A DNA stretch of 64,000 nucleotides from Williamsia soli (lineage in GTDB: Bacteria > Actinomycetota > Actinomycetes > Mycobacteriales > Mycobacteriaceae), in NCBI RefSeq assembly GCF_017377795.1, contig NZ_JAFRDR010000016.1:18563-82562 (forward strand), read 5' to 3'. Below are positions 1 through 8,476 of the stretch, one piece after another (the stretch's first letter is position 1; each line of letters starts with the position of its first letter). A program made the position numbers and the translations under genes. The notes beneath the pieces were generated by a model. The model worked only from the letters and a program-made list of their open reading frames with translations, did no database searches and was not told where the DNA came from.

Positions 1-1185
1 GTGAGTGCAGAGTCGGGACGTGCGGTCATGCGCGTCGGCGTAGTTGGATTGGGCGTTGCCTTCAACTTCGTCGCGACGCGTGTATCGCCGTGGTCGCATG
101 TCGAGTTCACAGCAGCGTGCGATCTCCGCCCTGCAGCGCTGAAAGCCTTCCGGGATGAGTTCGGTGGCGCGGTGTACGAGGACTTGGACGCCATGTGTGC
201 CAGCGATGAGGTTGATGTGGTCTATGTGGCCACTCCCAACAAGTTTCACCGTGAGCAGGTCCTGACCGCCATCGGCCACGGTAAACACGTGATCGTCGAC
301 AAGCCGATGGCCACCACCGTCGAAGACTGTCAGGTGATGAACGATGCAGCCGAAGCCGCCGGCGTCGTCCTGCTGTGTGGTCACACTCATAGTTACGGAC
401 CGGCAGTACGGGAAATGCGCAGGATCATCTCCAGCGGTGAACTCGGTCGTGTGCGAATGATCAACACCTGGCACTACAACGAGTGGATGTACCGGCCCAG
501 GGCTGCATGGGAACTCGACCCGCAAGGTGGTGGCAACCTCGTCTACAACCAAGGCGCGCATCAGATCGACATCGTCCGAGTACTCGGCGGCGGCCTGGTA
601 CGGAGTGTGCGAGCAACCACGGGCGTATGGGACTCTGCGCGCCCCGCGGCGGGTGCGTACACGGCCTTTCTGGACTTCGAGGACGACACCGTTGCGACCC
701 TTGTCTACAACTCGTACGCGCATTTCGACACGGCCGAGTTCACCGACTGGCGCGGCGAAGGACCACGAACCCCGGATACCAATCTCAAGGCACGTGAACG
801 TCTTTCGAGAATCTCGGGCGCCAGTGAGGACAGCGCGAAGGAAGGTTGGCGCTACGGTAGTGACACCCGCCCTCAGATCGGCGAGCCGGCATTGTCCAAC
901 TTTGGTCTGACGATTGTGAGTTGCGATCACGGCGATATTCGTCAGTCCGCAGAAGGCCTGATCATCCACGGTGACAACGAGATACGAACCATACCGGTGA
1001 AAGCTGACCTCGATGCCAGCAGCGGTGCCTTCCAGAACATGTACGACGTTCTGAACTCGGGTGCACCGATCTTGCGCAGCGGACGGTGGGGGGAGGCGAC
1101 CGTCGAGGTCTTGCAAGCGATCATGACCTCGTCTCAGGAGCGTCGCGAGATCACCCTGGGTCACCAGGTGGCGGGCGTTGAATAG
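1..1185 (+). CDS. Gfo/Idh/MocA oxidoreductase, phthalate dihydrodiol dehydrogenase-like
   Basis: NAD(P)-dependent oxidoreductase, about 394 residues. The N-terminal Rossmann fold carries VGVVGLG near residue 12 and the family's lysine motif as VDKPMATT near residue 100. The C-terminal half has GGGNLVYNQGAHQIDIVR, the family's substrate-side Gly/His/Asp segment. Overall wording resembles the group annotated as 4,5-dihydro-4,5-dihydroxyphthalate dehydrogenases (Pht4-like). It overlaps the next gene, a Rieske oxygenase, by 8 bp, which suits a role in rearomatising a cis-dihydrodiol made by that oxygenase. The frame is open from the first base. GTG at 1 or ATG at 28 could be the start, and a start outside the window cannot be excluded. 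Fold is secure; substrate is inferred. Confidence 0.85.
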   Translation: MSAESGRAVMRVGVVGLGVAFNFVATRVSPWSHVEFTAACDLRPAALKAFRDEFGGAVYEDLDAMCASDEVDVVYVATPNKFHREQVLTAIGHGKHVIVDKPMATTVEDCQVMNDAAEAAGVVLLCGHTHSYGPAVREMRRIISSGELGRVRMINTWHYNEWMYRPRAAWELDPQGGGNLVYNQGAHQIDIVRVLGGGLVRSVRATTGVWDSARPAAGAYTAFLDFEDDTVATLVYNSYAHFDTAEFTDWRGEGPRTPDTNLKARERLSRISGASEDSAKEGWRYGSDTRPQIGEPALSNFGLTIVSCDHGDIRQSAEGLIIHGDNEIRTIPVKADLDASSGAFQNMYDVLNSGAPILRSGRWGEATVEVLQAIMTSSQERREITLGHQVAGVE

Positions 1186-2554
1186 CGTCGCGCCCACGGT
1201 CTCGGGCCATTCACCGACCCGGTTCCGGGCACTCACTCCCGATGAGAACGAGTTGCTCTGCAACACCGACCGAGGTACTCCGGGTGGCGACTTCCTTCGT
1301 AGCTATTGGCAACCAGTCGCACTCGCTTCAGACGTGGACGCAGGCGGTGCGCCGGTACCGCTGGTCGTGATGGGCGAAGAACTGGTGCTGTTTCGTGACA
1401 CGGACGGAAAGTACGGACTGGTCGGTCGTTGGTGCCCTCACCGCGGAGTAGATCTTTCCTACTCCCGTGTGGAGGTCGGCGGATTGCGGTGTCTGTATCA
1501 CGGCTGGTTGATCAGTGGTGACGGGCGATGCCGCGAGCAGCCCGGCGAGCTCGAGCAAGACGAATACAGCGCTGAAGTCAGCCACTCCGGTTATCCTTGC
1601 GTCGTCGCGGCCGGATGCGTCTTCGCCTACCTGGGGGACGGTGAGCCTCCGGCGTTACCCGGGTACGACGTCTTCGCGGCGGATCCTGACCACGTCTTCG
1701 CGGCTCGACTGCTCTACACGGGCAACTACACGGCCGACATCGACCATGCCCTTGACCCGGGCCACGTGTCGTTCTTACATCTGCAGTTTCCCGAGTCCGA
1801 GGCCAGTGGCCGCTACGGACCGAGCGGAAGCCTGGGGATCACCGGTACCGATATGTCGGCCAACGCCTTGTACGGGCTCGACCCGTCACCCCTGGTGGAG
1901 ACCGAGCGCGTCGACTACGGCCTGCGGGTCGCCGCCACGCGCCGCGTTGACGATGATCGATCTTTCGTGCGGGTGATGGAGTACATGTACCCCAATATCT
2001 GTACTGCTCCGGTGTTCGAAGACGGTTACACGATTCAGTACATCGTTCCCCAGGACAACGAATCGCACTGGCGGTTCGACATAAGTCTGGATCGGGCGAC
2101 CGCGTTCGACAAGGAGCGGTGGGCGGCCATCTGGGGGGCTATGCAGGACGAGCACGGCCATTCCCATCGACGCGGTGACAATCGGTACCGGCAAGACCGT
2201 GACCAGATGGGGGACTGGTTTGCCGGCATGGGCCCTTTCCCGCCCGACCACGATGGTTGTGTGCTGGAGCAGACCTGGCCGCGTCGGCGCAGGGTCGAAG
2301 AACAGCTCGGTGCGCAAGACCGCGCGATCGCACAGGTCCGCGATCTGATGGTGACGGCCATCAACGATGTGGCACAGGGGAAGCCACCACCACGAGGTGT
2401 GCAACTGCCAGGCCACAGGGTGGTCGCCTTCTCTGCGGTCGTGGATCGATCCACAAAGTGGAACCAGCTCTACGACAAGCGTGAGGCGGCGCTCTCGCCT
2501 GTCACAGAATCGAATTCAACGACAACAGAAGGAGGTGGCGGACGTGAACGGTGA
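1178..2554 (+). CDS. Rieske non-heme iron oxygenase, large subunit (phthalate 4,5-dioxygenase-like)
   Basis: Terminal oxygenase of 458 residues that should insert O2 into an aromatic or related substrate. The Rieske [2Fe-2S] ligands are visible as C86-P-H88 and C105-x2-H108 (WCPHRG then CLYHGW). The mononuclear iron site is DPGHVSFLH: D193 is the bridging acid, and H196 and H201 are iron ligands. Length and the single-subunit look fit the phthalate/vanillate-type class. Start is taken as TTG at 1178, preceded by AGGTGG and overlapping the upstream gene; the next in-frame ATG would delete part of the Rieske domain. No ferredoxin or reductase partner gene is present nearby, so electrons must come from a product encoded elsewhere. 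Confidence 0.9.
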   Translation: MNSVAPTVSGHSPTRFRALTPDENELLCNTDRGTPGGDFLRSYWQPVALASDVDAGGAPVPLVVMGEELVLFRDTDGKYGLVGRWCPHRGVDLSYSRVEVGGLRCLYHGWLISGDGRCREQPGELEQDEYSAEVSHSGYPCVVAAGCVFAYLGDGEPPALPGYDVFAADPDHVFAARLLYTGNYTADIDHALDPGHVSFLHLQFPESEASGRYGPSGSLGITGTDMSANALYGLDPSPLVETERVDYGLRVAATRRVDDDRSFVRVMEYMYPNICTAPVFEDGYTIQYIVPQDNESHWRFDISLDRATAFDKERWAAIWGAMQDEHGHSHRRGDNRYRQDRDQMGDWFAGMGPFPPDHDGCVLEQTWPRRRRVEEQLGAQDRAIAQVRDLMVTAINDVAQGKPPPRGVQLPGHRVVAFSAVVDRSTKWNQLYDKREAALSPVTESNSTTTEGGGGRER

Positions 2555-3539
2555 TGTGAGCGAAGCGAACGCAAAAAGACGCCAATTCAGAGAACTCTTG
2601 AGCCGCGACGAAATCGTGGTGATGCCAGGGGGATTCAGTCCCATGCTCGCACGTACGGCAGAACTGGCCGGCTTCGAGAGCTACTTCCTGGCGGGGTCAC
2701 AGCTTTCTGCGTTCTTGTACGGATACCCTGACACCGGCGTGGTCGGGCTGCGGGACGTGGTGGACCACGCCCGGCACATCGCGGCTCGCACCACGATTCC
2801 GATCATGATCGACTTCGACACCGGTTTCGGAAATGCTGTGAATGTCTGGTACTCCACACAGGAGGCCGTCCGCAGCAACGTTGCGGCACTGCAGATCGAA
2901 GACCAAGAGGCGCCGAAGAAGTCTGGCACCACCTCGGGGCGTCGGTGCATACCGCGCGACGAGGCCGTCGGGAAACTTCGCGCCGCCGTCGCCGCCAGAG
3001 ACGAGATCGACAAGGACTTCGTCATCGTCGGACGTTGTGACGCGTTGGGGGCCGAGAACGAGACGTTTGAGGATGCGCTGGACCGGTGCGTTGCATACGC
3101 CGAAGAAGGCGGCGTCGACATGGTGTGGCTGAACTCCGTCCGCAATCGCTCCGACCTCGAACGCGCCTGTGCTCGGGTACCTGTACCCATTGCGACGATC
3201 TGGGGCGGTGAAAAGCCGGCGCCGACCCCGGACGAGCTGCAAGACCTCGGTGTTCAGGTCGCGCTGTATCCCACGATCGCTGCAACCGTCGGCATGGATG
3301 CCGCCTGGTTCCTCCTTCATGACTTTCGTCGGCGCGGACAACCCGCTCTGGACGACTGGGTTGCTCAAATGGCTGATTCGCCCTACGGCACAGCTAGTTT
3401 CGTGCAACTGACAAACACCGATCGTATCCGCGAGCTGGAGCAGAAATTCGTTCCAGCTGATCGGCAGCGTGATTACCAGTCAACCTGGGGACACGCTGAA
3501 ACTTTGGGCGGCAACACCAATGGTCCGACCAAAGCCTGA
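2544..3539 (+). CDS. PEP mutase/isocitrate lyase superfamily enzyme with altered catalytic loop
   Basis: A 331-residue TIM-barrel protein of the PEP mutase/isocitrate lyase family, whose members make or break C-C or P-C bonds next to a carboxylate (methylisocitrate lyase, dimethylmalate lyase, oxaloacetate hydrolase). The metal-site acids are visible in IDFDTGFGN. The gating loop, normally KKCGH in lyases, reads KKSGTTSG here, so the usual catalytic Cys is Ser. That argues against a classical lyase and towards a hydrolase, decarboxylase or unknown reaction. GTG at 2544 has a strong GGAGGTGG site at 2531 and overlaps the Rieske gene by 11 bp, so the two are translationally coupled. Confidence 0.85.
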   Translation: MNGDVSEANAKRRQFRELLSRDEIVVMPGGFSPMLARTAELAGFESYFLAGSQLSAFLYGYPDTGVVGLRDVVDHARHIAARTTIPIMIDFDTGFGNAVNVWYSTQEAVRSNVAALQIEDQEAPKKSGTTSGRRCIPRDEAVGKLRAAVAARDEIDKDFVIVGRCDALGAENETFEDALDRCVAYAEEGGVDMVWLNSVRNRSDLERACARVPVPIATIWGGEKPAPTPDELQDLGVQVALYPTIAATVGMDAAWFLLHDFRRRGQPALDDWVAQMADSPYGTASFVQLTNTDRIRELEQKFVPADRQRDYQSTWGHAETLGGNTNGPTKA

Positions 3540-3601
3540 ACCGCAGGACGTTGCCCGGCGCGCCACTGCCTAGCCCGCCGGGCAAGCATCACCGATCTTC
3601 A

Positions 3602-3636
3602 CAAGCGGGACACGAACTCCCAAGCGGGACACGAAC
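3602..3636. repeat. 16-bp direct repeat ahead of the transporter genes
   Basis: CAAGCGGGACACGAAC occurs at 3602-3617 and again, identical, at 3621-3636, a 19-bp period. It lies in the 164-bp gap between the PEP-mutase-family gene and the binding-protein gene. It could be a regulator site or a simple slippage duplication. Confidence 0.6.
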
Positions 3637-3703
3637 CAAACAGCCCCCCCACACACGCCGGTTACACAACGACCGGCTTCTTCGGAGAACAAGGACAACT
3701 GAC

Positions 3704-4933
3704 ATGGCTCTGCATCACAAGACCGGCTGGAAGCTCGCCGCGCTGACCTCGATTGCCGCACTCGCCTTGGCGGCGTGTAGTGACGACGAGAGCAGCGGCG
3801 GTGGCAGCGAGGGCGGATCGGGCACGATCACGCTCGGTGTGGCTGCGCCCGAGAGCAACCCGCTCGCCAGCTTTCCTGAGATCAAGGCAGGAGCAGAAGC
3901 AGCTGCGGCAAAGATCAACGCAGACGGCGGCGTCAACGGCGCTCAGATCAAGATCAATTTCTGCGACACCAACGTCGATCCCAACCAAGAGGTGAACTGC
4001 GCGCGTCAGTTCGTGAAGGACAAGGTGACCGCGGTGGTCTACCCACTGTTCCTCGTCAATCCCAGCGGTGCTCAGTTCCAGGTCCTCGAGGCTGCGAACA
4101 TCCCGGCGATCGGAACCGGTGGCACCAGCCCGGCCGAATACAACAGTCCGGTGGCATTCCCGCTGTCCAGCGGGATGGCAGGGTATATGTACGGCAACGT
4201 GTACAGCCTCGTGAACAGTGGTTCCACCAAGATCTCGGTGCTTGGCGACAATCAGGCCCAGACACAGGCGAACTTCGCCGCGGTCGAGGAAGCGATGAAT
4301 ACTGCCGGTCTGAAGCCGGTTCAGGTGGTGCCCGGCGACCCGACCACCGATCCGACGTTCGCAACCGCTGCGTCCAAGGCCATAGCAGGGGGAGTAGACG
4401 GCGTGATCGCGGCCGGTTCTCCGAACAACCTGCCCAAGATGGTGACCGCTCTGCGCCAGGCCGGTTACACCGGCACCATCACGGCCAGCTCCGGCAACGC
4501 CCCTGGAGCACTGCTCAAGGCACTGGGGAACGCGGCAGAAGGCATGCTGATCACCAGCATGCTCGCCACCCCGACCGATACCGCGAACACCGGAGTCGAG
4601 GCCTTTCTCGCAGACATGAAGCAGTACCAGCCCGATGCGCAGATCAACGAACAGTCCGAATTCGCTTGGGCAGCAACAAAACTCTTCGCTGACGTTGCCG
4701 CGGACATCGAGGACATCAACGCGCAAAAGGTCCTGGACGCGATGAATGACCTGAGCGATCCGGTAGATCTCGGGGTCACCGCGCCGTATTCGGTTGTCGG
4801 GAAGGAGTCTCCGACCCCGATCAACGATCGCATCACCAACCCGACCGTGTACATCAACGAGGTGAAGAACGGCGAGGTCATGGCGACCACCGGCGAGCCT
4901 GTCGACCCGTTCGCGGAATTGGCAAAGAAGTGA
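3704..4933 (+). CDS. ABC transporter substrate-binding lipoprotein (branched-chain amino acid type)
   Basis: Extracytoplasmic binding protein of 409 residues for a LivJ-type ABC importer. The N-terminus is a lipoprotein signal peptide: a charged start, a hydrophobic stretch and lipobox LAAC with Cys25, followed by an acidic/Gly-Ser linker. The mature part is a type I periplasmic-binding fold (Peripla_BP_6), with GVNGAQIKINFCDTNVDPNQ matching the family's first strand/helix region. ATG at 3704 follows AAGGACA; longer upstream in-frame extensions would bury the signal peptide. It directly precedes the permease fusion, so it sets ligand choice for that importer. Given the flanking oxygenase genes, an aromatic or other organic acid is more likely than an amino acid; this is inference. 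Confidence 0.92.
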   Translation: MALHHKTGWKLAALTSIAALALAACSDDESSGGGSEGGSGTITLGVAAPESNPLASFPEIKAGAEAAAAKINADGGVNGAQIKINFCDTNVDPNQEVNCARQFVKDKVTAVVYPLFLVNPSGAQFQVLEAANIPAIGTGGTSPAEYNSPVAFPLSSGMAGYMYGNVYSLVNSGSTKISVLGDNQAQTQANFAAVEEAMNTAGLKPVQVVPGDPTTDPTFATAASKAIAGGVDGVIAAGSPNNLPKMVTALRQAGYTGTITASSGNAPGALLKALGNAAEGMLITSMLATPTDTANTGVEAFLADMKQYQPDAQINEQSEFAWAATKLFADVAADIEDINAQKVLDAMNDLSDPVDLGVTAPYSVVGKESPTPINDRITNPTVYINEVKNGEVMATTGEPVDPFAELAKK

Positions 4934-4967
4934 CGACCGCCGCCTCGCGAGCCTGGAGGACACCGCT

Positions 4968-7670
4968 GTGACTGTCCTGCTGTTTGCCCTGATCGGGCTG
5001 TCGACGGGAGCCATCTACGCGATGCTCGCGTTGGGGGTGATCCTGGTCTACCGAGGATCAGGCCTGTTGAACTTCGCCCAGGGTGCCATGGCGCTGGCGG
5101 GTGGGTACGCCTACCTGCAGTTCAGTGTCCGCTGGGACCTGCCGCTCGGGGTTTCGCTCGCGATGGCGGTGGCGTTCTGCGCGGTACTGGGGGTGGCCAT
5201 TCAACTTCTGGTACTCAGGCCCATGCGTGAGTCGTCGCCTCTTGCTCGACTCATCGCGACCCTGGGCGTGGTGATGGTCTTTCAGTCTGCCGCGTTCCTG
5301 ATCTACGGTCATGACACTCTTTCCGTACCGTCGTTGCTGCCGACCGACACGGTCAACGTGTTCACCGACCAACTCCCGATCGGCGTCGACCGGATTTGGA
5401 TCCTGGGTATCGGTTGCGTTCTGATGATTGCTCTCACGGTGACGTACCGGCGGAGCCGATTCGGTAAAGTGACTGCGGCAGTGGCCGAGAACGAGATGGT
5501 CGCGGCGAGCTTGGGCCATTCCCCGGATGTGATCTCGTCGGTGAACTGGGCTCTGGGAAGCGCATTGGCCGGACTCGCCGGCGCGCTCATCGCGCCGTTG
5601 GTATTCCTCGAGCCCACCAGCATGGTGCTGTTGGTCATCCCTGCGATGACCGCTGCCCTGGTGGGAGGCTTCTCCTCGTTCTCCATCACATTCGCCGCCG
5701 CGTTGGCCCTCGGTGTGGCGGAGTCACTGATCACGCGCTACGTCGAGACGCCCGGATGGTCGGTGGCAGCTCCGTTCATCGTCATCCTGGTGGTCGTGAT
5801 CGTGCGGGGTAAGGCGCTGCCGCTACGCAGCTTCGTGCTGGACAGATTGCCTGCGGTCGGTTCCGGACGCATACGTCCACTGGTGGTGCTGCCACTGTTC
5901 GCCCTTGCTGTCATGGCGGTGGTCGGATCCGATCCCGAGTGGTCCTCTGCAATCGCGACCACGGCGTCGTTGTCGTTGATCTGCTTGTCGATCGTGGTGA
6001 TCACCGGGTACGCCGGGCAGGTGTCCCTGGCCCAGTATGTGTTGGCCGGACTCGGGGCCCTGATCGCGGCGAAGCTGGCCGAACACATGTCATTCGTGCC
6101 GGCACTGATCCTTGCCGCATTGATCACTGCTCTGATCGGTGCCCTCGTGGGGATGCCCGCTCTGCGGACGCGAGGGGCGACGCTGGCTGTCGTCACCCTC
6201 GGGCTTGCCAGTGCGTTGTTCCACGTTGTCCTCAACAACGACGAGTTCAGCGGCGGCGAGGTTGGGTTGCTCGTACCGACGCCCTCGATCTTCGGTTGGG
6301 ACATCGACACCTTGTTCCACGACAGGCGATACGCCTTTGTGGTTGTCGTGGTGGTCACCGTTGCCTGTCTGGCGGTGATGAACCTTCGCCGGAGCTCGGT
6401 CGGTCGCGCGCTGCTTGCCGTCCGATCGAACGAAAGGGCGGCTGCGGCGGTCGGCGTCAACGTCGCAGGAGCAAAGACATACGCCTTCAGTCTCTCAGCA
6501 GCCCTGGCGGCGACCGGAGGCGTCCTGCTCGCCTTTTCACAGTCCAACGTGTTGCCCGCTCGTTTCGACGTGTTCACATGTATCTTGCTCGTCGGTGTGA
6601 CAGTGGTAGGTGGTGTAGGCTTCGCCGGCGGAGCGATTCTCGGATCGGCATTGGTGGCCGGTGGCGTTGTGACGCAACTGTTCTCGGGTTGGTCCGAGGT
6701 CGCGGACTATCTACCTCTGTTCGGAGGGATCATCCTGATCGTCACCCTCATCGTGGGTCCGGACGGGATGGTGGCGATGAACCGTCGCCTGGCCGATCCG
6801 CTGTTCAAACTCTGGCATGCCCGCTTCCCGGGTAAGCCTCGACCGTTTTACGACGCGGTCGATGGTTCGTCAGATGAAACCGTGGAGCCGAAGGAACTCG
6901 TGGTCGAGAACTTGACCGTACGCTTCGGCGGCGTCACCGCGGTTGACGATGTGAGCTTGACCGTGCAACCCGGGACGATCCATGGCGTGATCGGGCCGAA
7001 CGGCGCAGGCAAGACGACGTTCATCGACGCAGTCAGTGGCTTTGTCGGTGCGCAAGGTCGGGTTGCCCTTGGTGCCCAAGACCTCGGACGCCTGGTGCCA
7101 CGGCGACGAGTGGCTGCGGGGCTGTCCCGGTCGTTCCAGTCCCTGGAACTGTTTGCGGACTTGACGATTGCCGAAAACCTTGCCGTCGCCTCGCAATCGG
7201 TGGGCCCTGCTGCCTATCTCACCAGCATGGTCCGGCCGGGAAAACTGCGATTGACGGCAGCGGCTGCGGAGGCCATGCGTGCCTTCGAACTCGAGGATGT
7301 GGCACATCTGCTGCCAGATCAGGTGTCGTTCGGTCAGCGAAAGGCGGCCGCGATAGCCAGGGCCGTCGCAGCCCGTCCTTCGGTTCTCCTGCTCGACGAG
7401 CCGGCGGCCGGACTCGACGAGCACGAGGCCACCGAGCTGGCCGACCTCATCCGACGAATCGCGCAGGACTGGGGAGTCGGCGTACTGCTCGTCGAACACC
7501 GGATCGACATGGTGATGAGCATTTGCGATGAGATCACAGTCCTCACCCGAGGTTCGGTTCTCACGAGCGGTTCGCCCTCTGCGATTCGTGCCGACAATCG
7601 GGTTGCCGCCGTGTACCTCGGGGTGGCAGCAGATGCCGTGTCTGCCGGGCAAGGAGCTGAACATGACTGA
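4968..7670 (+). CDS. Triple fusion ABC importer: LivH permease - LivM permease - LivG ATPase
   Basis: One 900-residue protein contains three normally separate subunits. Residues about 1-290 are a LivH-like permease (NFAQGAMALAGGYAY near the start). Residues about 300-620 are a LivM-like permease (GYAGQVSLAQYVLAG and LAVRSNERAAAAVGV). Residues about 640-900 are a LivG-like ATPase with Walker A GPNGAGKTT from about residue 676, signature VSFGQRKAAAIARA and Walker B VLLLDEPAAGLD. GTG at 4968 follows CTGGAGGA. There is no internal stop or restart, so the fusion looks real. It forms the membrane pore and one nucleotide-binding site. The second ATPase is the next gene, overlapping by 8 bp. Confidence 0.93.
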   Translation: MTVLLFALIGLSTGAIYAMLALGVILVYRGSGLLNFAQGAMALAGGYAYLQFSVRWDLPLGVSLAMAVAFCAVLGVAIQLLVLRPMRESSPLARLIATLGVVMVFQSAAFLIYGHDTLSVPSLLPTDTVNVFTDQLPIGVDRIWILGIGCVLMIALTVTYRRSRFGKVTAAVAENEMVAASLGHSPDVISSVNWALGSALAGLAGALIAPLVFLEPTSMVLLVIPAMTAALVGGFSSFSITFAAALALGVAESLITRYVETPGWSVAAPFIVILVVVIVRGKALPLRSFVLDRLPAVGSGRIRPLVVLPLFALAVMAVVGSDPEWSSAIATTASLSLICLSIVVITGYAGQVSLAQYVLAGLGALIAAKLAEHMSFVPALILAALITALIGALVGMPALRTRGATLAVVTLGLASALFHVVLNNDEFSGGEVGLLVPTPSIFGWDIDTLFHDRRYAFVVVVVVTVACLAVMNLRRSSVGRALLAVRSNERAAAAVGVNVAGAKTYAFSLSAALAATGGVLLAFSQSNVLPARFDVFTCILLVGVTVVGGVGFAGGAILGSALVAGGVVTQLFSGWSEVADYLPLFGGIILIVTLIVGPDGMVAMNRRLADPLFKLWHARFPGKPRPFYDAVDGSSDETVEPKELVVENLTVRFGGVTAVDDVSLTVQPGTIHGVIGPNGAGKTTFIDAVSGFVGAQGRVALGAQDLGRLVPRRRVAAGLSRSFQSLELFADLTIAENLAVASQSVGPAAYLTSMVRPGKLRLTAAAAEAMRAFELEDVAHLLPDQVSFGQRKAAAIARAVAARPSVLLLDEPAAGLDEHEATELADLIRRIAQDWGVGVLLVEHRIDMVMSICDEITVLTRGSVLTSGSPSAIRADNRVAAVYLGVAADAVSAGQGAEHD

Positions 7671-8418
7671 AAGATCGGTGGTAGCGATGGCAGACATCGA
7701 GGCAGGAAGCCAAGGCGCCTTGTTGCAGATCGGCGGCGTCACTGCGGGTTACGGAGATGTCGCGGCCATTCGAGGGATCGACATCTCGGTGGGTGAGGGT
7801 GAAGTGGTTGCCCTGTTGGGCCCCAACGGGGCCGGCAAGACAACCACGCTGCTGGCGGCCGCCGGAGTCTTGCCGTGCAGAGACGGGGCGATCCATTGGC
7901 GAGGTGCGGTGATGCGGAAGCCACTTCATCAACGCGCGAGAGCAGGATTGGCATTCGTGCCGGAAGAGCGCGGCGTTATCCGTGCTCTCACAGTTCGACA
8001 GAACCTCGAGATCGGCCGGGGTGGGGTGGACGCGACACTCGAACACTTCCCAGAGCTGCGTCCGCTGCTGGAACGCCCCGCCGGGTTGCTCTCGGGGGGT
8101 GAGCAGCAAATGCTGGTCGTCGGCCGGGCGCTCGCGTCGCAACCGAAGGTTCTCCTGGTCGACGAGCTGTCACTCGGATTGGCGCCGTTGATAGTCGAGC
8201 GCTTGTTGGTGGCGTTACGTGCTGCGGCGGACGATCTGGGAATGGGGGTGATCGTTGTGGAACAGCAAGCCCGTCTGGCTTTGCAAACCGCAGACCGGTG
8301 GTACCTGTTCAACCGGGGCGAAGTCACGGCGTCCGGAGACAGGACGGTCACCTACGAGGACTTCGAGACCATCTACATGGAGCACATGCTGGGAGGTTCG
8401 CACTCCGAACGTGCGTGA
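7663..8418 (+). CDS. ABC transporter ATP-binding protein, LivF type
   Basis: A 251-residue cytoplasmic ATPase that pairs with the ATPase domain of the upstream fusion. Walker A is GPNGAGKTTTLL near residue 46, the signature LLSGGEQQML is near 145 and Walker B is VLLVDELSLGLAP. The VDELSLGLAP wording is typical of LivF rather than LivG. ATG at 7663 follows AAGGAG at 7651 and sits inside the last codons of the fusion gene. It is the last gene of the operon beginning at 1; a strong hairpin follows. Confidence 0.93.
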   Translation: MTERSVVAMADIEAGSQGALLQIGGVTAGYGDVAAIRGIDISVGEGEVVALLGPNGAGKTTTLLAAAGVLPCRDGAIHWRGAVMRKPLHQRARAGLAFVPEERGVIRALTVRQNLEIGRGGVDATLEHFPELRPLLERPAGLLSGGEQQMLVVGRALASQPKVLLVDELSLGLAPLIVERLLVALRAAADDLGMGVIVVEQQARLALQTADRWYLFNRGEVTASGDRTVTYEDFETIYMEHMLGGSHSERA

Positions 8419-8442
8419 ACGCGCGAGGGGCGAACGAGATCG

Positions 8443-8476
8443 ATTGGGCGGATGACCGACAGGTCATCCGCCCAAT
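8443..8476. terminator. Bidirectional terminator between convergent genes
   Basis: A perfect 15-bp inverted repeat (ATTGGGCGGATGACC, 4-nt loop GACA, then its complement). It ends the livF operon from the left and overlaps the stop codon of the gntR gene read from the right. Confidence 0.8.

Noticed and set aside
3602..3636. CRISPR-like repeat
   Set aside because: Only two copies with a 3-bp gap and no further units; no cas genes anywhere in the window.
3662..5014. 450-codon open frame on the minus strand
   Set aside because: It lies antisense to the binding-protein gene, whose signal peptide, lipobox and fold are clear. The translation resembles no protein and is a by-product of high GC.
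5738..6577. 279-codon minus-strand frame within the permease fusion
   Set aside because: Ala/Thr/Arg-rich antisense shadow of a clear membrane permease.
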